This document shows, in pieces, positions 11,132 through 22,209 of a stretch of DNA of 64,000 nucleotides. The translations under genes were made by a program, and so were the position numbers. Location: NCBI GenBank assembly GCA_036365455.1, contig JAWQUS010000027.1, forward strand, positions 15,054,501 to 15,118,500, read 5' to 3'. The notes beneath the pieces are model-generated. The model searched no databases, was not told where the DNA came from, and was given only the letters and a program-made list of their open reading frames with translations. Each line of letters begins with the position of its first letter. The stretch's first letter is position 1. The stretch comes from Macrosoma leucophasiata. Lineage: Eukaryota; Arthropoda; Insecta; Lepidoptera; Hedylidae.

Positions 11132-11600
11132 TAGCTGTGCCCGCGACTTCGTCCACGTGAAAAAAAAATGATTACTCAGTATCTACCCGGGCGAAGTCGT
11201 GGGCGCAGCTAGTATAAAAGTAGCCTCAGTTACTCCTTATTACATCAGCTATCTGCCAGTGAAAGTCCCGTCAAAATCGGACAAAACTCAAATTCTTTTT
11301 ATTTGTAGGTATGTATGTATGTATGGTTGTATGGAGATAAAAGTATCCTAAGTTACTCCTTATTACATCAGCTACCTACCCTTGGAAGTTCCGTCAAAGT
11401 CAGATACACTCCAATTCTATTTATTTGTATGTAGGTATGTATGTATGGATGTATGGAAATAAAAGTAGCCTAAGTTACTCCTTATTACATCAGCTATCTG
11501 CCAGTGAAAGTCCCGTCATAATCGGTCCAGCCGTTCTCAAGATTAGCCCCGCCAAATAGACAGACAGAAAGAGAGACAGACAAAAAATGTGAAAAAAAAT
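11132..11600 (-). mobile_element. Helitron-like ends plus tandem array
   Basis: 11132-11214 is an imperfect palindrome starting ACTAGCTGTGCCCGCGAC and ending in its inverse, GGGCGCAGCTAGT, that is, two Helitron-like 3' ends (hairpin then CTAG|T) facing each other. It is followed by about three diverged copies of a roughly 125-bp unit (TTACTCCTTATTACATCAGC, then a GTATGTATGTATGG run). The tail at about 11520-11600 reads CCAGCCGTTCTCAAGATTAG. The same assembly occurs in inverse orientation at 33830-34382. Confidence 0.6.
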
Positions 11601-11869
11601 GTTTTGGTATATGTACCGTGTATACATACATATGCATTTAGTAAAAAGCGGTTATTTTAATATTACACTGTAACAGACACTCCAATTTTATTTATTTGTA
11701 TAGATAATATAGAGTAGGTAAAGTAAGATAAGAGGTATTATTATATTCTCTGACAACAGTTTGATACGTCTGTGAAATAAGTTTCGATGATAAACGTTGA
11801 AAGTTCGACTCCAAGTCCAAATATTGCACATCGAGCCTATGAAAAGGACAATCGGCTAATTTCGTTTTC

Positions 11870-11990
11870 GTAGAGCGTTATCTCTGATGCACTCTGCCTA
11901 CGAAGGTAAGCACTGATAGTCCGGTATTGGTCTTGTCAAAATGCTGGACAAGCGTCAAATTGGTATGGTGCGAAAGAGATAACGCTCTAC
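11870..11990. repeat. Short inverted-repeat element
   Basis: GTAGAGCGTTATCTCT (11870-11885) is repeated in perfect inverse at 11975-11990, 16-bp arms about 90 bp apart. The open frame at 11878-12144 on the minus strand spans it and shows no domain. Confidence 0.5.
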
Positions 11991-12196
11991 AGATCCGAAA
12001 TAAATTAAGTCTCCTTCCTGAGGTCGTTGTGCAATATTTATGGTTGGATACTGTAAAGTCGTTTGGCAAATTAAAGTGCGGTCTGTAAATCGGGCTCGAC
12101 ACTGCAGTGTTACCACACGCTGCGCAAATGGACAAATTTAACATAATTTCAAGCTAATGTAAGTCATAAAAATACCCAGTATCATCACAATACATG

Positions 12197-12502
12197 TTTT
12201 TTATTTTTTATTTATGTTATGGAAGTGGTAAACAAGCTTGCAGTTTACATTGATGTTAAGTGATGACTCCAGCCTATAGACACCCACACAAAAACCAAGG
12301 TCAAAATGCAGATGCGTTACCACTCCTGAGGCCTAAGGTTTTATGCCTCTGTGCCGGAAATTACAGGACCGTACATTACCACCTGATCGGAACACGAAAG
12401 TGTTGAACACTACCATTTAGCGGCAAGTTTATAGGTAATGCGGTGGTGCCTACGAGCTACGCCCGCGAGCTCCGTCACTGGAGCTCTACCACCGGTAAAA
12501 AT
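12197..12502 (-). repeat. SINE-A copy, full length
   Basis: On the minus strand it runs from head CTCTACCACC (inverse, near 12495) to tail: GTGGTAAACAAGC near 12225, preceded on the plus strand by a T-rich run that is the A-tail in inverse. It has all the family boxes, including CTCCTGAGGCCTAAGG and GGTAATGCGGTGGTGCC. Confidence 0.8.
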
Positions 12503-13267
12503 ATATTTACTTATTTTCCCCCATTAATGCATTAAGCAAGTAAGGATTTGATATTGATTATGTCAATATGTTAAGAAACATGGTAAAAAATTTTCTCACC
12601 GCATTCGCCGCAATCATATTACATATATTTTGCTAAAGGCATAGAGCAACACGGGTTCTACGGGTAAAGGATTCTTTTGAATCTAGAATATAATATAGCG
12701 TAAATAACAATTAGATATTGTTGTGAATCAGGAAATGTGTTTATGCCCTTGAATTGCTCGCGAGGATATTTTACGATATTTATCATAACCGTTTTAAATC
12801 AACTCACATGGATGGAAATTGCAGGCCATTTTCGTGTACAATGTCTACAAAAAACAATGGTTCGAATCTTATTTCTCACTACACCTGAGGCCTTAGTATT
12901 GCCACTGTGACAGAAGCTACGGTCGTACCTGCCTACACGTTGTACCTAACATTAGCCTGATAGCGCTAACACTACCATTAGGTCATAGATAGAATAACTA
13001 ATGCACTAACTGTGTCCCCGACCCCGCGTGGTTGTTATTCTGGTTACCACCAAACGCTGTCTAGAGAGAAAGATGGACATCCCTTAATCGCATACCTATG
13101 TCTTATGTGTGTGTGTGTGTCCCTACAACGCCCTAAGGCGAAGATCACGCAGGCATCTCCCTTGAACAGCTGTGAAAAATTTTGCCTGAAAGTCGATAGC
13201 CAACTACACGGTGAAGTAGACTAACGCCGTCTTGAAACCAGCAGTCCATTAGCATAAGTCTATAAAA

Positions 13268-13507
13268 AACAGTTGTGCATGCAGTTCACATTGATGTTAG
13301 GTGATGACATCTACACAAAAACAAGAGGTCAACATGCAGATGCGTTGCCACCCTTGAGACCTTAGGTGTTCTGTCTCTGTGATAGTTATTACGGGGTCAT
13401 ACATTACCATCTAACCGGAACACGATAGTGCTGAACACTTCAATTTAGCGGCAGATAAATCAGGTAATGCGGTGGTTCCTGCTGGTCCTCAACTGGAACT
13501 CTACCAC
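13268..13507 (-). repeat. SINE-A copy
   Basis: Contains TGCAGTTCACATTGATGTTAG, GGTAATGCGGTGGTTCC and the inverse head GAACTCTACCAC. Between this and the previous copy (12503-13267) no gene was recognised. Confidence 0.8.
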
Positions 13508-13574
13508 TTATTCTCAATCAATAAGTATTCATAATATTATGATTGTTTGGTTTTTGTTAAGATGTCCAATTATT

Positions 13575-13760
13575 TACAGGTTAGTTCAGAGGTGTGAGAC
13601 GACCGTTTGATTCGAAGAGTCGCAGGTTCGATCCCCGCACCGGAACAAATATTTTTAAGGCCTACAGGTTTTGGGTCTGGGTGTTTGTGTATGTGTTGTG
13701 TGTGTACAATGGCACCCACGACACAATTTTATACCTACCTAGTGTGGGCGTAAGCGAATT
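13575..13760 (+). repeat. SINE-D copy with tRNA-like head
   Basis: The head has a B-box-like GCAGGTTCGATCCCCGC (13620-13636). The body reads GGGTCTGGGTGTTTGTGTATG and ATACCTACCTAGTGTGGGCG. A second copy of the body lies at 30585-30680. It is a tRNA-derived SINE rather than a tRNA gene, since the acceptor stem does not close. Confidence 0.6.
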
Positions 13761-14419
13761 TAATTTAAAATACATTCCCTTCAATTGTAATATTACCATA
13801 GGTTATCCTGTCTAAAACGTTTCCCTGTTTTGTTTTTTTTTTCAGATTTTTGGATCAATGATACCTACATTTTTCCCTGTTTTCTTAAGTAAAATGTTTT
13901 GAGATAGGTACAAACAATAATGCAAATTTATATCTATTAGGTATATCTCAGTAAGCTTTGCAAAATTTAAAAAACATTCTTGAAATTCGTTTTTTTTTGT
14001 TACGTCCGTAACAAACAAATGTATGGATTAGGTACATTAACAGGTAGCGATAGACGGTCAGGCAGACAGATACATACACAAACAATCCTATATGAGTTCG
14101 GTTTTTCCCTTTTGAGATACAAAACCCTAAAAATTAACAAAAAATTCAGCAAACGCATGAGTAATAAACATTAAATTTTGATGGATTTTCCATTTCATTG
14201 TTAGTACCTACTCATTAGGTGATACAATGGCATATAAAATATATTGACACACTTGTGAGGCATAGTGGTACATGCAGTACAGTAACTAAAATATGATTAA
14301 TCATACTGAGGTAACTGTACTTCTACTCAAACTTACAATTTAATGGATTGTAAGAAGTAATGGTAAATCTCATCATCACTTCACTATCACTACATAAAAT
14401 AAAGTACAATTCACAGATT

Positions 14420-14593
14420 GTGGTGGATACGTTACGAAACCTAAGCCACTATGTCTCTGTGTCCGAAATTACACGGCCGTACATTACTATCGTATCTGAC
14501 CGTAACAGGATAGAGCTGAACACTACTATTTAGCGGTAAAGAGATTGGGGTGTCTAATGCGCTGAACCCTACGCCCGCGAGCTCTGTCATTGG
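14420..14593 (-). repeat. SINE-A copy ending in a palindrome
   Basis: A 3'-truncated SINE-A copy on the minus strand whose head runs into an inverted duplicate of itself at 14565-14624 (see separate entry). Confidence 0.7.
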
Positions 14594-14624
14594 CTCCAAT
14601 GACAGAGCTCGCGGGCGTAGGGTT
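14565..14624. repeat. 60-bp palindrome of SINE-A heads
   Basis: Arms of 29 paired bases, perfect apart from the central CT. The arm contains CCCGCGAGCTCTGTCATTGG, the SINE-A head. The right arm has no SINE body beyond it, so only the first about 30 bp of the element was duplicated in inverse. Confidence 0.85.
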
Positions 14625-15184
14625 ATCATTATTACTATTTTGTACTTAGATATTTGTACTTTTTCAGTCTATAGATACCTATATCAGATAATATATCTGT
14701 ACTTTAATAAACTTCACGACAACACTTGACGGTTAAAATAAGATATATGCTTACTTAGGTAAGTACCTACCATGAATTCATTCAGGCGTTATCTAATGGT
14801 AACTTGTGAAATGTAAATTTACAATAAAATAAATAAGAAATATATTCAGATTAATTTAAATAGTACTTACAACTTCTTAACAATGAGATCGTAAATGTAT
14901 AGGTATTCAAAATAATTTTCAAAGAAATATTATAAAATCATGTAAAGCGTGACTCCGCTCTCAAAGTATTTCATTATGATGTGACCTGTGACCACATGAG
15001 ATTCTTTACTCTGTGCTGTGATCGTGTCTGCTGCAATCGTGCATACGTGCATGCGCATACACACCAGACTTGCCAGTTTCGTTTTTATAACCATTAAGAG
15101 AGTGCGCTTACTGACATTCGATGTACACATTTCCAAATATCGAGGATACCACTGAAAATCTTCAGAATTAAAAATAACCCGCCG

Positions 15185-15275
15185 AATATATACAACTAAC
15201 TCATTCCCAGATTGGATATCGAACCCTGGACCTCAGGCCTAACTGTAAGAGCCTACTATGACTTAGCCAATGGGG
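15185..15275 (-). repeat. Decayed tRNA-like sequence
   Basis: The minus strand contains CCTGAGGTCCAGGGTTCGAT, a tRNA B-box-like stretch, with an A-box-like GGCTAAGTCATAGTAGG upstream. The stems do not close well. It is probably a tRNA-derived SINE remnant. Confidence 0.4.
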
Positions 15276-15279
15276 AAAT

Positions 15280-15985
15280 CTAATGAGTCTAAAACAAATG
15301 TCAATGGATTTGGGACCTCAATTTGAAGACTGAATTTAGAAATGTTAAATACTTACTACTTTTCTTAAGAGACCATTATTTTGTTTAAGCCTAACCCTGT
15401 CTTATAAGGTCCGGAACCAAAAATCTAGACACCAGACAGACTCGCATCGGTATGAATTTCGAAGTAAACAATAGTTTTGACCAAATTTCCTTTTTTGGTA
15501 ATTTAGTATCATTATTTATTGCGTTGTCAGTTCATTAAAACTGATAATAAAAAAAAATACATACCTTGTAAAATAGCGAACACAAAAAATGCCGATATTA
15601 GGAACATAATTGTCACTTAAACACTTACACTAAACGAAAATTTAATATTCAATAGTTAAATTAAAATATTGTTAATTATATTAATTCTAATAACACGATC
15701 ATGTTATTAATTAATAATAGACGTAATACATATTGGCAAACACAACGGCGCTGTTACGGCGGCACTGCAGCTCGGCCGTGTGACAAGACAACTGTCCGAC
15801 GCGACCGATTTCCCCTGCTTATAACTTCCCCTGCCCGTCATGAAAGGACAACAGCTGCTTTTGGTGTGAAGTTTTCCTGGCGTAAGCGTAATATTTTATA
15901 ATCACCATAATTACCATACCAACGGTATAAAGCAGAAATCGCTGAAAGCTCTAGTCTTTGAAATATCAGTCAGCTGTTTGTCGTG
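15280..15985. other. Non-coding stretch
   Basis: AT-rich, with one 66-codon open frame at 15701-15901 that shows no domain or splice context. No repeat recognised. Confidence 0.5.
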
Positions 15986-15989
15986 TGCA

Positions 15990-16286
15990 AACAAATATGT
16001 AGCTCACATAAGAGAGACTTCAATGCAGGTGGGTTGCCACTTGTGAAGCCTATGTAGTTGTACTTTTATGCCTGAAATCACAGGACCGTGCAGTAAATAC
16101 AATAGGAACACTATAGGGCTGAACACCACCGTTTAGCGACAAGCAGATTTAAGTAATGCGGTGGTGAAGACACCATTAACTAGCTCTACAATAATTTTCT
16201 TACTGGTAGTAGAGTTCCAGTGTAGGGACTCGAGGGCGTAGGCACCACCGCATTACCTAATCTATCTGCCGCTTAATGGTAGCGTA
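15990..16286. repeat. Two SINE-A copies head to head
   Basis: 15990-16192 is a SINE-A copy on the minus strand. 16203-16286 is the first part of another on the plus strand, starting ACTGGTAGTAGAGTTCC. Their heads face each other about 10 bp apart, the same arrangement as the palindrome at 14565 but with a longer right copy. Confidence 0.7.
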
Positions 16287-16443
16287 ATGGCATTTTGATT
16301 TAAGGTTAAAAATGTAGTGTTGTGGAGTAGGTAAAGAATGTCAAACTCGGTGGCTCCTTAGCAAGCTCCCGTTGCTTGACCTATGGGGACTAGTAGGCTT
16401 TGGCTCGGCTGGCAAAAACCCGTTCGACTATATGGCTAGTCCC

Positions 16444-16471
16444 ACGGAATAGATAAATTTATCTATTCCGT
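16444..16471. repeat. 28-bp perfect palindrome
   Basis: ACGGAATAGATAAA followed by its exact inverse. Flanked by CTAGTCCC and AGCCAGTCC. Confidence 0.8.
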
Positions 16472-16739
16472 AGCCAGTCCGACACTGCCTACGCCTGATA
16501 TCTACTATACTAGACTATACTACTATACTATCTATCCTGTTTATCATCTATTTAATCATCATAAAATTTAAGTGCTCATCTACATTACACCGCAAACCTG
16601 CTGAAGCTTGGCAAAATTAAGAACAGATGCTTAACAGTATTTACACTCAGGTAGTTTAATAATAGAAAAGGGCAAGCATTAACCGCCGTATTAACACACG
16701 CCGGTCACGTGAGGATTTTCCCATGACGTTAACAGGTTG

Positions 16740-16965
16740 CAGTCTTCGCGGGGTCGCCAGTCATGATGGCCAAGGTTCCGTGCTTGAAAACAGTCCTTTA
16801 AATGAAGGTACTCCGAGCCACATCTTCATCAATTAGGGGCTCCTGGCCTAATGTCTAGGACTATTCTGATGTATTAGTAGTTGCCCTACCGCGTAATACT
16901 GTTTCGCTTTTGAAGTACCACGAGCTTCTTGGATGCCAACTTCGTCTTATACTCTAGGTAAGCCC
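16740..16965 (-). pseudogene. Decayed fragment of the 6.5-kb LINE family
   Basis: The minus strand translates with stops and frame changes to KTKLASKK, then KAKQYYAVGQLL, then a degenerate match to the YKAQVRPHLEYCSHLW region of the LINE ORF at 6798-9941. It is the C-terminal third of a relative, long dead. Confidence 0.65.
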
Positions 16966-17166
16966 AAAATAATTGATATAAACAACGCAGCTACAGAGAC
17001 GTTCGATGTCTGATCAGTGGCGGATGTACAAATTTGCCGCCGGTAGGCTATAAAAATTTTACCGCCCCTATATTTCGATATCGAAGTCCACAATCATATC
17101 CATAATATTTTCTATCAAGAAAATTCCAACTTTATGAAATTAAAGAAAAAATGAAAAGAAAAATTT

Positions 17167-17211
17167 GACTTCGGGCAGGAATCGAACCTGCGACCTCAGG
17201 ATAACCAGTCC
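17167..17211 (-). repeat. tRNA-like 3' half
   Basis: The minus strand contains CCTGAGGTCGCAGGTTCGAT and ends GCCCGAAGTC. This is the anticodon-to-acceptor half of the tRNA-like sequence at 17412-17485, in inverse orientation. Confidence 0.65.
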
Positions 17212-17411
17212 AGAGTTCACGCGCATGTGTTATTGCTAAAAATAAATAGTACAATTATTAAGGGAACAGCGACATCTTAACGATATTGTATAAACTGCAA
17301 AATCTATCATATTGGTCGTATAGCTATTATTAGTTATCAATGGATGTCGTTCACCGACCTTAAATCGGTTAAAATCATAAACGGAAAGCAAAATTTGACG
17401 CATCGGTGTGG

Positions 17412-17485
17412 GACTTCGGTAACTTAGTGGTAAAGCGGCTGGTGGTTAGCCTGAGGTCGCAGGTTCGATTACAGCCCGAAGTCCA
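17412..17485 (+). repeat. Full-length tRNA-like sequence inside hAT element
   Basis: 74 nt with a perfect 7-bp acceptor stem (GACTTCG / CGAAGTC) and a terminal CA. There is an A-box-like AACTTAGTGGTAAAG and a T-arm GCAGGTTCGATTACAGC. The anticodon stem GGCT/AGCC is 4 bp with a 7-base loop GGTGGTT, which lacks the usual pyrimidine before the anticodon. It is more likely a tRNA-derived SINE head than a working tRNA gene. A relative lies at 54507-54581. Confidence 0.55.
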
Positions 17486-17899
17486 ATTTTTCTATCCGTT
17501 TCTTCTTTAATTTCTTAAGTTCACTCGCATGTGTTATTGCGAAAAATAAATAGTACAATTGCAACTTTATGTTTTAAGCTTCATCTTTCTTCATCAAGCT
17601 TCTCTTTACATCAACTTTTTTATGGTTAGAATCATTAGTACTATGATCTGAGCCTTAATAATTTTAACAGTAATTTTGTAAATAGAAATAAAAAAATCAT
17701 GAACTAAATCTGCCGCCCCTTAAAATTTGCCGCCCTAGGCTCCAGCCTACTCAGCCTGCTGGTAAATCCGCCACTGTCTGATCATTTTCTTTGAACTCGC
17801 CAATGGTACTCACCATCTGCTGAATTGTTAAGATCGGATGCGTGGCCGTCAGTGGCCCGATTCGCGTGATCATTCTTACCCTCTAAAGTGATAATTATG

Positions 17900-18030
17900 G
17901 GATGCATCAAAAGACTTTCAGGACTGGCAGCGCGTTGTCTGGTGTTGCAAATGTTAATAGACGATGGTATCTACTCTCTATCAGGTAGCTCTTTTACGTG
18001 TATGTCAGTCCTTTGTCATAAAAACATAGT
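17900..18030 (+). repeat. 3' end of the 6.5-kb LINE family
   Basis: Matches the 3' end of the LINE at 9841-9990: CTGGCAGCGCGTTG, GGTGTTGCAAATGTTAATAG and TCATAAAAACATAG with the A-tail decayed. Confidence 0.75.
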
Positions 18031-18255
18031 AAACAATAACCCAGCCTAACAAAGTTCTTAAGTACTAATTGTGACTTGAGAAATGTAGTCTTCCCCAATC
18101 AAATAGACGTCCACTCACGTCTTGGAATGTTTACCGAATTTATTGTCAAGTGGCAATTAATAATTAGATTTTTGAAAGAGCAACCTATAATTTAATCTTC
18201 AGTTTATGTAGATAGGATATAATGGTATAGATGCCTATTAATTTTCATGTTACGA

Positions 18256-18434
18256 CAGGTGGCAAACAAGCATGAAGCTTCACATGGATGTTAAGTGATG
18301 ACCACAGCCATCTACAAATAAAACCAGAGGTCAAAATGCAGGTGCGTGTGGTAAGTGGTGGCAGAACTTCCAGTGACGGAGGCGTAAGCACCACCGCATT
18401 AACTGATCTACTTGCCACTAAATTGTAGTGTCAT
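18256..18434. repeat. Two SINE-A fragments in opposite orientation
   Basis: 18256-18345 is the 3' half on the minus strand (GTGGCAAACAAGC, GATGTTAAGTGATGACC). 18352-18434 is the 5' part on the plus strand (GTGGTGGCAGAACTTCC, CACCACCGCATTAAC). A rearranged pair. Confidence 0.65.
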
Positions 18435-18752
18435 CATGGTCATCAATAAAGCGCAGCCCTTAAAACGGACGGGCGGTTAACTACGGAACCGTAAAAATGA
18501 TATACCATTTATCCGACTGCGCCAAAACGAGTGTTCCTTTTGCATTCTGTTCAACAGAATAGTCTGTATAGGTACTAGGTGCAGCTTACGTCTTGACGAA
18601 TTTTGACTTCAAAAGTGTTGTTCCCAATGACAGTGGGTACGAAGTATGACAAATTGAGGGACTATATAAAATCTAGCATACCTACCCATTCTATATAATA
18701 ATATATTCGTGCGGGTAAACGGCACGCTGCTTGGTAAAACATCGTGCTATTT

Positions 18753-18780
18753 TTCATGCATGCATATACGCATGCATGAA
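18753..18780. repeat. 28-bp near-perfect palindrome
   Basis: TTCATGCATGC and its inverse around ATATAC; one mismatch pair. Confidence 0.65.
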
Positions 18781-19131
18781 TAGCTAAATGTGTCGGTGTT
18801 GATATTTTATATATTCGAGATAAGTTAGTTAAATGATAAAATGTGTAAGCATGGTTATGTATTGTCGTGTGTGTTTTGTATATGTATAGTATTTACTCCG
18901 ACTTGAAACATAATAATTAAGGCAAATATTGAAATAAAAATCATCATTTGGACTTCACACATTTATTGTATTTTTGTCTAATAAAAATACTATATCATAT
19001 AACTATCATAAAGGATATCTACAGCAATTGACAGTCTTGCTGGTTGTACACCCACTAAAGCACAACATGTACCACTATGTTTTTAGTGCACTTCATCGAC
19101 AATATTCCACGAACAGAAATATTCCAATCTT

Positions 19132-19505
19132 AAAGGAGATGTTGCAAAAATGTATGGACCTCCGGCCATGTATTGTACACAATATCATTAACAGGCAAAA
19201 TCAATATAAAAACGTTTTTTTACTGCATATATTCACTTATTTAGATTTGTTTGCAGTTACAAAACATTATTCGCAGTTAGAATTGCAACTCAAAACCAAC
19301 ATTGCGAATATGGCGGGCGATGTCATTTTGACAAATTACACTAATCATCTTATTGAAAATGATAAAATCGTTTGAATAAAATGTGGTTGTAACTCTAAAA
19401 TATATTCTTGAATAAATTAATTGTATTTTTTTTCGGATTCTTCTTTAATTTACCCATTTTTTGAAGTAGTGTACGAACCAGAGCCGAGCTCGCAACATCT
19501 CCTTT
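19132..19505. mobile_element. MITE with GGAGATGTTGC ends, copy 1
   Basis: Starts AAAGGAGATGTTGC and ends in its inverse GCAACATCTCCTTT. A second, longer copy at 32629-33268 shares the ends and the blocks ATGTATGG..CTCCGGCCATG and CAAAACCAACATGGCG. The open frame at 18974-19375 runs into this element from unique sequence and ends inside it; I do not count it as a gene. Confidence 0.8.
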
Positions 19506-21368
19506 ACAGCCCTATTTTTTAAAATAAAACCATAGAGTACGAATTCGCCAAATAAACACCATTCTATGGATATATTGTATTGCACTATGAAAGATTGTAA
19601 GATATATTATACATATGAGCATAAATACATCGAATCGAATTCAAAATTCATTTTCTAGATTGACACCTACATGACAAAATATGTAAGAGCGGTGTTTCAG
19701 TTGCATACAATTATTATGATATGGACAACGACAATAAAACGAGAGACGAATATAACAATAATTATTATTAAGTTATGCTCTCCGTTATACGCAAATTGAT
19801 TTGATATACTATAATCATAGAATTTCACAAGAATGAATATAGGTAAATATATAAGTAAAGTTAAATTATATTCCAAATAAGAATTAACTAAGTATTTTGA
19901 AACACTGCCCTTTAATTTTGTCATAGTCTATTTATTATGTTCACATTCACAAGGTTTGTCGTATTCAGTATCATAGTATTTCCATCAAGTCCATTTAAAA
20001 TAAATTTCAAACCAAAAGGAGAATGATACTGTTCCATACATTTCTGGGCCCAGGTGTACAAATTAAGTCACTTACAAATGACTACAAAATAAACAATTTG
20101 AAATTCAGGCATTTTTTGAATAGCCAGTAATTGAAGTATATAATATGATTAACTAAAACTTATCAAGTTAACTATATTATAAAATGCACTGTGATGGGTT
20201 AATCAGTAACTATTTTGCGGGTCCAAAATTATCAGTCTCCTTTGCATTATATTATACAAAAAGAGGGCTTTTTGACAAAAAAACAAAACTGCTCCTACAG
20301 ATGTCATTGGTTACAGTTTGTTATTGCGTTTTTCTATTTGGTGATCCGGATAATCGGAATTCTACTGTGTTCTTAGATATTTCGTGTGGAAAAAGTCAAG
20401 GTCTTCAATTTTTGTCAAAAAAAATATTTTATTTGTATTTTTTAGTTTAAATTTTAAATAGAGTAATTTTTGTTCCAGTTATATTGGATATCTATCTTCT
20501 TTTGACAATGCGACTGCTGTTGCTCGTTCTAAACCTAAAAGAGATGAGATGGAAATAATATGATGGTATTGACGGCTTCTAAATGTTGGTGTAATAATGA
20601 TTGGAAAATATTTTAACAAGTATTTCAGAGTTCTTCACTCAGAATCAGCTTCAAATTATTTTTTACTAATAAACACATTATTTTAATTGCTCACGCATTG
20701 TACGTCCGCTCTACAGGGTTTGTTTAAAGTATGACAGGAGTGATAAAGTCAAGTGAACATAACGTAAAATCTTAGTAGCGAACTGCTTGTCCAGAAGTCT
20801 ATAAACCGATACATACTTGTTACATGACGAAAACGATTTTTTAGTCAATTGGATTAAATTACTCAATAAGACAAGCTCTGTGTGATAGGAAAAAATCTTT
20901 AGTGACTATAATACTTAATCTATTTTATGTATACTATTTACAAAAAGTAACTTAAATTAACTAAATAATCATATTAATTTAATTCATTTGTATCATTCAC
21001 CTTTAATAGAAAATTAAACTGTATTAATGTTGTTTTAAATTATAAATATTGTATCGGCAATACAGCATAGTGCGATCGCTAACCAGCAAATATTTAAGTC
21101 ACACTCGCACAGACAGTATTGCATTTGTGGGAGCGTGACGCAAGATATTTATGCGGGAGCGACAGAGAGTTTTAAAACAGGTCAATGTAAGAGATTCTTC
21201 CTACTCCGCGACCGCACTTCACCTAACAATACTTCAGTACGACTGCTTTCAAACATAGTCATGAAAATGTAATTGTTCCTTTTATGACCCGTATTCAATT
21301 TCTTATAAGAAAAATAAGAATGTAATTTTTTCTACGAAAACAGAATAATAAATTCATACGAAAGTAAT
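19506..21368. other. AT-rich non-coding stretch
   Basis: No gene supported. The 88-codon frame at 20184-20450 shows no domain. 21055-21235 is less AT-rich, with GATCGCTAACC and GGAGCGTGACGC, and could be an old repeat. Nothing firm. Confidence 0.5.
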
Positions 21369-21381
21369 GTTAGATATTATT

Positions 21382-21691
21382 CACGTAACTTCACGCCCGT
21401 AATCCCCGAAGGGGCAGGCATAGGTAAATGCATGCATTCAAGCATACATGCAAACATCCATGATTCGCCGGTTACGTTTTGGCCCATGTAACAGGTGGCG
21501 AGCCTGTTGACATCTCCGGGCACATTACCAAACTTCGAGGTACTGAGAAAATTCCAGAAAATGGAAAAATAAACCCAATAGAACCAGAGATAATGGACTT
21601 TACACCATTATTTCTGATAACCCCCGACCTGGGCCGAACCCAGAACCTCAGCGTAGTAGTAGTGGCCTGCTACCACTAGGCTACCGAGACA
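21382..21691 (-). repeat. SINE-B copy with 13-bp TSD
   Basis: A tRNA-like head on the minus strand (TAGCCTAGTGGTAGCAGG as A box; the B box is GAGGTTCTGGGTTCG) and a 3' end that reads GGGGATTACGGGCGTGAAG. It is flanked by a perfect 13-bp direct repeat GTTAGATATTATT at 21369-21381 and 21692-21704, which fixes both ends and shows retroposition. Confidence 0.9.
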
Positions 21692-22151
21692 GTTAGATAT
21701 TATTTAAAACATAATTTCCCCAAAATAAGTGTAATTTAATTACAGACATTCAAGGAAGTAAGCAATGATTAAAATCATAGCCTTTAGATCATACCGACCT
21801 AAATACATGTATATAAATACACAAAATTGCACCATTACAATAATTATATTGGTTAAACTTTATTTGAACAGTGTTTTAGGTTTTAGGATTGACATGTATT
21901 CTGTGAAGTAAAGGTATAAATAATATTGATACGGCACAAAACAGAATAGAGTAAGTACACTTACAACTTCAACTATAGGTATACGTACTCATGCCTTTAT
22001 TTCGGTTTTAATCTGCCTTGTGCAACGCTTAGGAGGAATTACATAGCAATTGAATTATATCATTATTGTTTCAAACTTATACGAAGTTTACACGAAATAG
22101 GTTCAGTAACAATCATTTTACATGAATTCCAAGCGGATCCTGTTGACTTAT

Positions 22152-22209
22152 ATTATATTTATGAAAAACAAACCTAATGATTTACATTAGGTTTGTTTTT
22201 TCATAAATA
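22152..22209. repeat. Near-perfect palindrome, about 28-bp arms
   Basis: ATTATATTTATGAAAAACAA on the left has its inverse on the right; the only flaw is one extra T in the right arm. The loop is about 5 bp. Confidence 0.8.

Larger units (their letters stand above)
17016..17775. mobile_element. Non-autonomous hAT-type element with 8-bp TSD
   Basis: The element starts AGTGGCGGATGTAC and ends GTAAATCCGCCACT, with inverted ends of about 14 bp, and is flanked by perfect 8-bp direct repeats GTCTGATC at 17008-17015 and 17776-17783. An 8-bp duplication with such ends is the hallmark of the hAT superfamily. There is no transposase. Inside are two tRNA-like sequences in opposite orientation and a direct repeat (CGCATGTGTTATTGC, near 17222 and 17527). 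Confidence 0.85.

Noticed and set aside
17412..17485. A working tRNA gene
   Set aside because: The acceptor stem is perfect, but the D stem and anticodon loop are wrong, and related sequences lie in dispersed repeats.
18974..19375. 133-residue plus-strand protein
   Set aside because: The second half lies in a MITE and the first half has no domain or splice support.
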